Shown here: piece after piece, positions 60,701-64,000 of the stretch
How the letters are laid out: each line of letters starts with the position of its first letter
How positions within the stretch are numbered: position 1 is the stretch's first letter
Assembly: GCA_023548195.1 (NCBI GenBank)
Contig: JAJHZJ010000751.1
Span: forward strand, 2,112,501 to 2,176,500
DNA from: Bettongia penicillata ogilbyi
Taxonomy: Eukaryota; Chordata; Mammalia; Diprotodontia; Potoroidae
Length of the DNA: 64,000 nucleotides
Direction of reading: 5' to 3'
Program-made: the position numbers and the translations under genes
The notes under the pieces: model-generated
Databases searched by the model: none
Seen by the model: the letters and a program-made list of their open reading frames with translations, nothing else
Told to the model about the DNA's origin: nothing

Positions 60701-60979
60701 TCTCCCCCATTATGATGTAAACTCCTTGAAGAAAGGGAGTCCTAACAATTGGCTCTATCTTATATATGTCTAGGGTTTTTGCATATTATCTCCCCAGTTA
60801 GAATGTAATCTCTTTGAGGGGAGGCACTGTTTTGTTTTCTTTTTATTTGCTTGTTTTATTTTGCTTTGTTTTTCATTTACTTTTATCCCAGTACCTGACG
60901 CATAGTAAATGTCTAGTAAACGTGCATTGACTGTCAGTAGCTGACACTTAGATCAGTTTTACCATTAATTCAACTGCAG
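57775..60979 (+). other. ADGRL2: Intron between TM7 and proximal tail exons (3.2 kb)
   Basis: The frame stays open for 20 codons past the donor. Holds a 51-bp minisatellite (60393-60597) and a tandem pair of L2-type 3' ends at about 60660-60945. Most of 57840-60380 is unique sequence with no recognised repeat or gene. Confidence 0.6.
60393..60597 (+). repeat. 51-bp minisatellite, four copies
   Basis: Four head-to-tail copies of a 51-bp unit (core GGCTACATTAGCATGTTGAA); the AGCATG positions are 60423, 60471, 60522 and 60573, so spacing is 48, 51 and 51. Copies differ by a few substitutions and the first is 3 bp shorter. No similar sequence was noticed elsewhere in the window. Confidence 0.9.
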
Positions 60980-61108
60980 GTACGCAAGGAGTATGGCAAG
61001 TGCTTTCGACATTCATATTGCTGTGGTGGGCTACCAACTGAGAGTCCCCACAGTTCAGTGAAGGCATCAACCACAAGAACTAGTGCTCGATATTCCTCTG
61101 GCACACAG
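60980..61108 (+). CDS. ADGRL2: ADGRL2 exon: proximal cytoplasmic tail
   Basis: A 129-nt exon (43 codons, phase 0 at both ends) with acceptor TCAACTGCAG and donor GTAACA. It encodes [20 protein letters not shown], then [20 protein letters not shown] and GTQ. The membrane-proximal cysteines (CFRHSYCC) are likely palmitoylation sites after helix 8, and the Ser/Thr-rich remainder carries likely phosphorylation sites. [12 protein letters not shown] is characteristic of ADGRL2; the paralogues differ here as recalled. Skipping this exon would keep frame. Confidence 0.95.
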
Positions 61109-61572
61109 GTAACAAAGAGTTTGACAGCATCTTTTAATTAACCTTATTTATAGAAAGTCTACTGAGACATGTTCTGTTCAGATGCACTAATTGTCTTCTC
61201 ATTATAATGATCTAGATGGCAAATACTTGGTGTTTTTTTTCCCCCTCTGTTTTGGTTGTATGCATTTTAAGGTTTTCTTTTTAAATTTTTTTCCTTATAC
61301 AAATATCAGTTTCCTATCACTATGACAAAGAAACTGTAGCATCTTTTATCCATTTGGAAATCAGTAGCTTGAGTTTCCCACAACCCACGAGCATGTACCT
61401 TCTTAAATTTGAACTCATAAGCAACATAGATGTTTAACAGTGGCAACAGATAATCCCCAAAGGATCAGGATGAGGGAAAAACCAGTGTTTTCCTAGTGGA
61501 CTGCCCTCAAGCAAACAATCTGCATGGAACCTAAAATATAACATCTCTTGTCTTCTTGCTTTCCATCAACAG
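61109..61572 (+). other. ADGRL2: Intron within the cytoplasmic tail (464 nt)
   Basis: Unique sequence with a T-rich patch at about 61231-61292; no repeat or ORF of interest. Confidence 0.55.
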
Positions 61573-61669
61573 AGTCGTATAAGAAGGATGTGGAATGACA
61601 CTGTGAGAAAACAGTCAGAATCTTCCTTTATCTCAGGTGACATCAATAGCACTTCAACGCTTAATCAAG
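61573..61669 (+). CDS. ADGRL2: ADGRL2 exon: cytoplasmic tail, conserved [10 protein letters not shown] segment
   Basis: A 97-nt exon after TTCCATCAACAG and before GTCAGT, phase 0 in and phase 1 out. It encodes [20 protein letters not shown], then [12 protein letters not shown] plus one base. This block is shared by all latrophilins and is one of the most conserved tail segments. Because 97 is not a multiple of three, skipping it shifts the next exon to GCLAITY and a stop, giving a short-tailed receptor. The donor GTCAGT is less usual than the GTAAGT sites of the gene. Confidence 0.95.
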
Positions 61670-63829
61670 GTCAGTTACTTGGAACGATTTTGATTTGAGA
61701 ATAGTGCAATTTTGTAGTATTTATCAGTTTAAAAGAATCTTGTCTTGGAGGAAACTTGTAAACAATATTTTTTTTTCTCTTAAGACAGCAATTTTCATGT
61801 TTCATAAGAAAATATAAAAATCTTGTTCTGTCAACTTACCTCACTACTTGAGGTTCATTTATCCCATTTGATAGAAAGCACACTTAAATAACTTCCATCA
61901 GTAATTTAAATAGGAAGCAAGAGCATAATTCCTGACTGTTAAAAACATATTAATAAGACCAACACTGAAACTAATAAATCATTGAGAACATAAGTTCACA
62001 TGATGTTTTCCCAGTGAAATCAAATTGACATCCTTTCCAACGAGGAGACATTTATAAAAGTTTTCCTCCTAAAATATTGATATAATTAACATAATTACTA
62101 TTCCCACTAAACAATGTCAACTTTTACAATGACAATTCTAATTAGTGAAGTTCTTATTATTTGAACATTTCTTTCAAAAACCAAAACTTAAATGTTAACA
62201 ACAGAGCTGCTGTAAATCCTGCCTGATATGGAATAAAATTAAAATACATGAGATAGTACATGAAAATATTTTTTTTTCTGTTTGAGTTGGTATTTTTGCA
62301 TTCGTCTAGATTGCAACTTTAGGAAATTACGGTATAAATCAATCTAATTGTTACTTAAATTAAGCTGCTATCAAATAAGATTAGCATAATCTGTCAATAA
62401 AGGAATTCTCTACTGAACTCTAAACATTTCTCCTATCTAGAATAAAATAACTCCGGTAGGATAAAAGCATAAATATTTAAAATATAATAACTTTTTTGCT
62501 TTTGCCTGAATGCAAGCCTAATAAATTTAAATTTAGCGTGAAAATTCAGGTGACATTTTCACTCTCTTTGCCCGTGTAAAATATCCAGGTAATACCAATT
62601 TTGCTGCAGTACAGTGCATCTGAAAACAACCAGAGTCGTATGTTATCTTAATGAGATGCCCAAGCTAACGTATTCAAGAAGGGGCATGAATGTCATTTTT
62701 GTCACTACTCTGTCAGGTCTTTCTGTTAATATTGGAGGGCAAGGGACAAAGGGAGGGCAGAGGGGTAGGCATGTAAGGCCAACTGGAGGTCACTTGTGAT
62801 TTTAAGCTAAGCCAGCCATGTTAAGTTCATGTGTCAGAAAGTACTGGAAGGTTTGTAAATGGTGAGTTAAAATGAGTAGGATATATGTTTATTATGCTTG
62901 TTAATGTTTAATCAAAGTAACTATCTTAAAGGGAATGAGGTATTCCTGTATTTATTGTTGAAAAAAATGTCAGCATGAGCCTCGTAGCCTGATTGCATAT
63001 GTGAGAATGATCTAATCCATCCAGATAGAAGCATTGAGGTTCGTTTCTCTGCATGTGTGCTTGGGCTTGTACTAAGAGAGGCTTTTTGCAGAGTATGTCC
63101 TTCCCTCTATTTGTTGGTAAAAGTTGGTTTTCCTCTTCCCTTTTGCCTGAGTTTGTATTAACACAGATGTTTTCATAAGGGATAAACCCCACACCTGTAA
63201 ATTCATGAAGTTTGAAATTCCCCATTTGGGGTCCTCCGTGGTTAACATTTTTAATATGAAGCAGTAACATCTTGAAACATGGCGTTGATCCCTCTGCATT
63301 CAGTTGCCTTTCTTGTTTATCTGAGGCTTTGTATAAATTAGTAAATGTCATTTTTCACAGGTGTTTACTTTGGGGATTTAGAAAGCACCTGTGGATTGCC
63401 AACAAAGCAACCCTCTCCCTTTCTCCTTTAAATTACTAGTTCAAATAAAATCAGGAAGTCCCTGAAGAATGTCAGTTGACAACTTAACCTACAGAGATGT
63501 GGTGCAGTGTATACACAACACTTGGAGTTAGTGAGGCCAGGCCTGGGTTCAAGATCCACTTCTTACACTTACATGATTTTTGACCATAAGCAAATCACTT
63601 AAAACTACTTCAGCTTTGTTTCTTCAGCCGTTAAATGAGGACCCAGATGTCTCTGAAACCTACCCCTGGGGTTATTAAATGAGCTAATATGTGTGCAGCG
63701 CTTTGCCAACTTCAAAGCGCTATATAAATAAATGTGTTGTTATTTATCAATACAGAAAAATGCTTTAATGAAGTCATCTGGCCAAAATAAGAAAACTGAT
63801 GGTTTTTTTTTTCTTTTTCTTTGCTTTAG
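61670..63829 (+). other. ADGRL2: Intron within the cytoplasmic tail (2.2 kb)
   Basis: Mostly unique AT-rich sequence. A MIR/CORE-type SINE lies on the + strand at about 63490-63745, ending AGCGCTATATAAATAAATG. Minus-strand ORFs at 62926-63351 have no known domain. Confidence 0.6.
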
Positions 63830-63958
63830 GGATGTCTGGCAATTACCTACTAACAAACCCTCTTCTTCGACCCCACGGCACTAACAATCCCTATAACACA
63901 TTGCTCGCTGAAACAGTTGTATGTAATGCCCCTTCTGCTCCTGTATTTAACTCACCAG
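63830..63958 (+). CDS. ADGRL2: ADGRL2 exon: cytoplasmic tail, [11 protein letters not shown] segment
   Basis: A 129-nt exon with a long T-rich tract and TTGCTTTAG before it and the donor GTGTGC after it, phase 1 at both ends. It encodes [20 protein letters not shown], then [20 protein letters not shown] and NSP plus one base. This matches the latrophilin tail ahead of the alternatively spliced distal exons and the C-terminal PDZ ligand, which lie beyond the window. I recall Thr instead of Ser after GM in human ADGRL2. The symmetric phase would allow in-frame skipping. Confidence 0.94.
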
Positions 63959-64000
63959 GTGTGCTTATACTTACTGAATAAAACTAGTTGATTTTTTTTT

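Larger units (their letters stand above)
1..64000 (+). other. ADGRL2: ADGRL2 (latrophilin-2) gene body, internal portion
   Basis: The whole window is transcribed-strand sequence of one latrophilin gene. Twenty-one exons join in frame in this order: 7768-7877, 13291-13305, 14255-15055, 22855-23151, 23728-23831, 24743-24928, 26229-26267, 29145-29328, 32897-33019, 33296-33501, 34938-35111, 36246-36455, 37494-37714, 39060-39126, 55618-55709, 56586-56630, 56918-56944, 57606-57774, 60980-61108, 61573-61669 and 63830-63958. All introns are GT-AG. Domain order is lectin, olfactomedin, Ser/Thr linker, HormR, GAIN/GPS, 7TM, latrophilin tail, which is unique to latrophilins. The linker text, the ICL3 cassette NNYRVCDGYYNTDLPG and the tail start [17 protein letters not shown] match ADGRL2 as I recall it. 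The 5' end (promoter, signal peptide, early lectin exon) and the 3' end (rest of tail, UTR) are outside. ADGRL3 and ADGRL1 were considered and fit the linker, ICL3 and tail worse. Confidence 0.95.

Noticed and set aside
62926..63351. 141-codon minus-strand ORF in the last large intron
   Set aside because: No domain, no splice or promoter support, no codon-like constraint visible. Chance ORF.

Overview
This window is a vertebrate nuclear genomic segment lying entirely inside one gene on the + strand. The gene is the adhesion G-protein-coupled receptor latrophilin-2 (ADGRL2, formerly LPHN2). Twenty-one coding exons can be placed to the base. Each has a usable acceptor and donor, and the reading frame stays open across every junction, giving about 3.4 kb of coding sequence (about 1,140 codons). 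The paralogue call rests on recalled family sequence: the Ser/Thr-rich linker, the third intracellular loop (ICL3) cassettes and the start of the C-tail read like ADGRL2 rather than ADGRL1 or ADGRL3. The signal peptide, the first part of the lectin domain and the distal C-tail lie outside the window.

The host is a mammal, most probably a marsupial. The introns hold MIR/CORE-SINEs, L2 and CR1/L3-type LINE fossils. They also hold tRNA-derived SINEs with 3' tails that I associate with marsupials (about 48,930-49,150 and 53,953-54,270; also 4,411-4,649 on the minus strand). No Alu, B1 or L1-young type sequence was recognised. The taxon is an inference from recalled repeat families.

Layout: 1-7,767 intron; 7,768-7,877 end of the SUEL/rhamnose-binding lectin domain; 13,291-13,305 a 15-nt microexon (KVEQK) between lectin and olfactomedin domains; 14,255-15,055 the whole olfactomedin domain in one exon; 22,855-23,831 Ser/Thr/Pro linker plus hormone-receptor motif (two exons); 24,743-35,111 GAIN domain in six exons, one only 39 nt, ending in the GPS autoproteolysis motif; 36,246-39,126 TM1 to the start of TM5; a 16.5-kb repeat-filled intron splitting TM5; 55,618-57,774 rest of TM5, ICL3 with two optional microexons (45 and 27 nt), TM6 and TM7; 60,980-63,958 first three exons of the cytoplasmic tail.

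The exons work as one product: a synaptic and cell-adhesion receptor. Its ectodomain (lectin binding teneurins, olfactomedin binding FLRTs and UNC5) is cut at the GPS and stays attached to a 7TM domain that is activated by the tethered agonist. The most notable content is the splicing architecture. Three microexons and several frame-preserving exons sit at functional hinges. Two of the microexons share a TGC trinucleotide 7-8 nt before the exon, and GCATG motifs lie just downstream of two exons. Other structures worth checking are a roughly 141-nt inverted repeat just upstream of the GPS exon, a 51-bp minisatellite, a 310-bp CT microsatellite and several repeat-free intronic blocks. No second gene, RNA gene, CRISPR array or prokaryotic feature was found.
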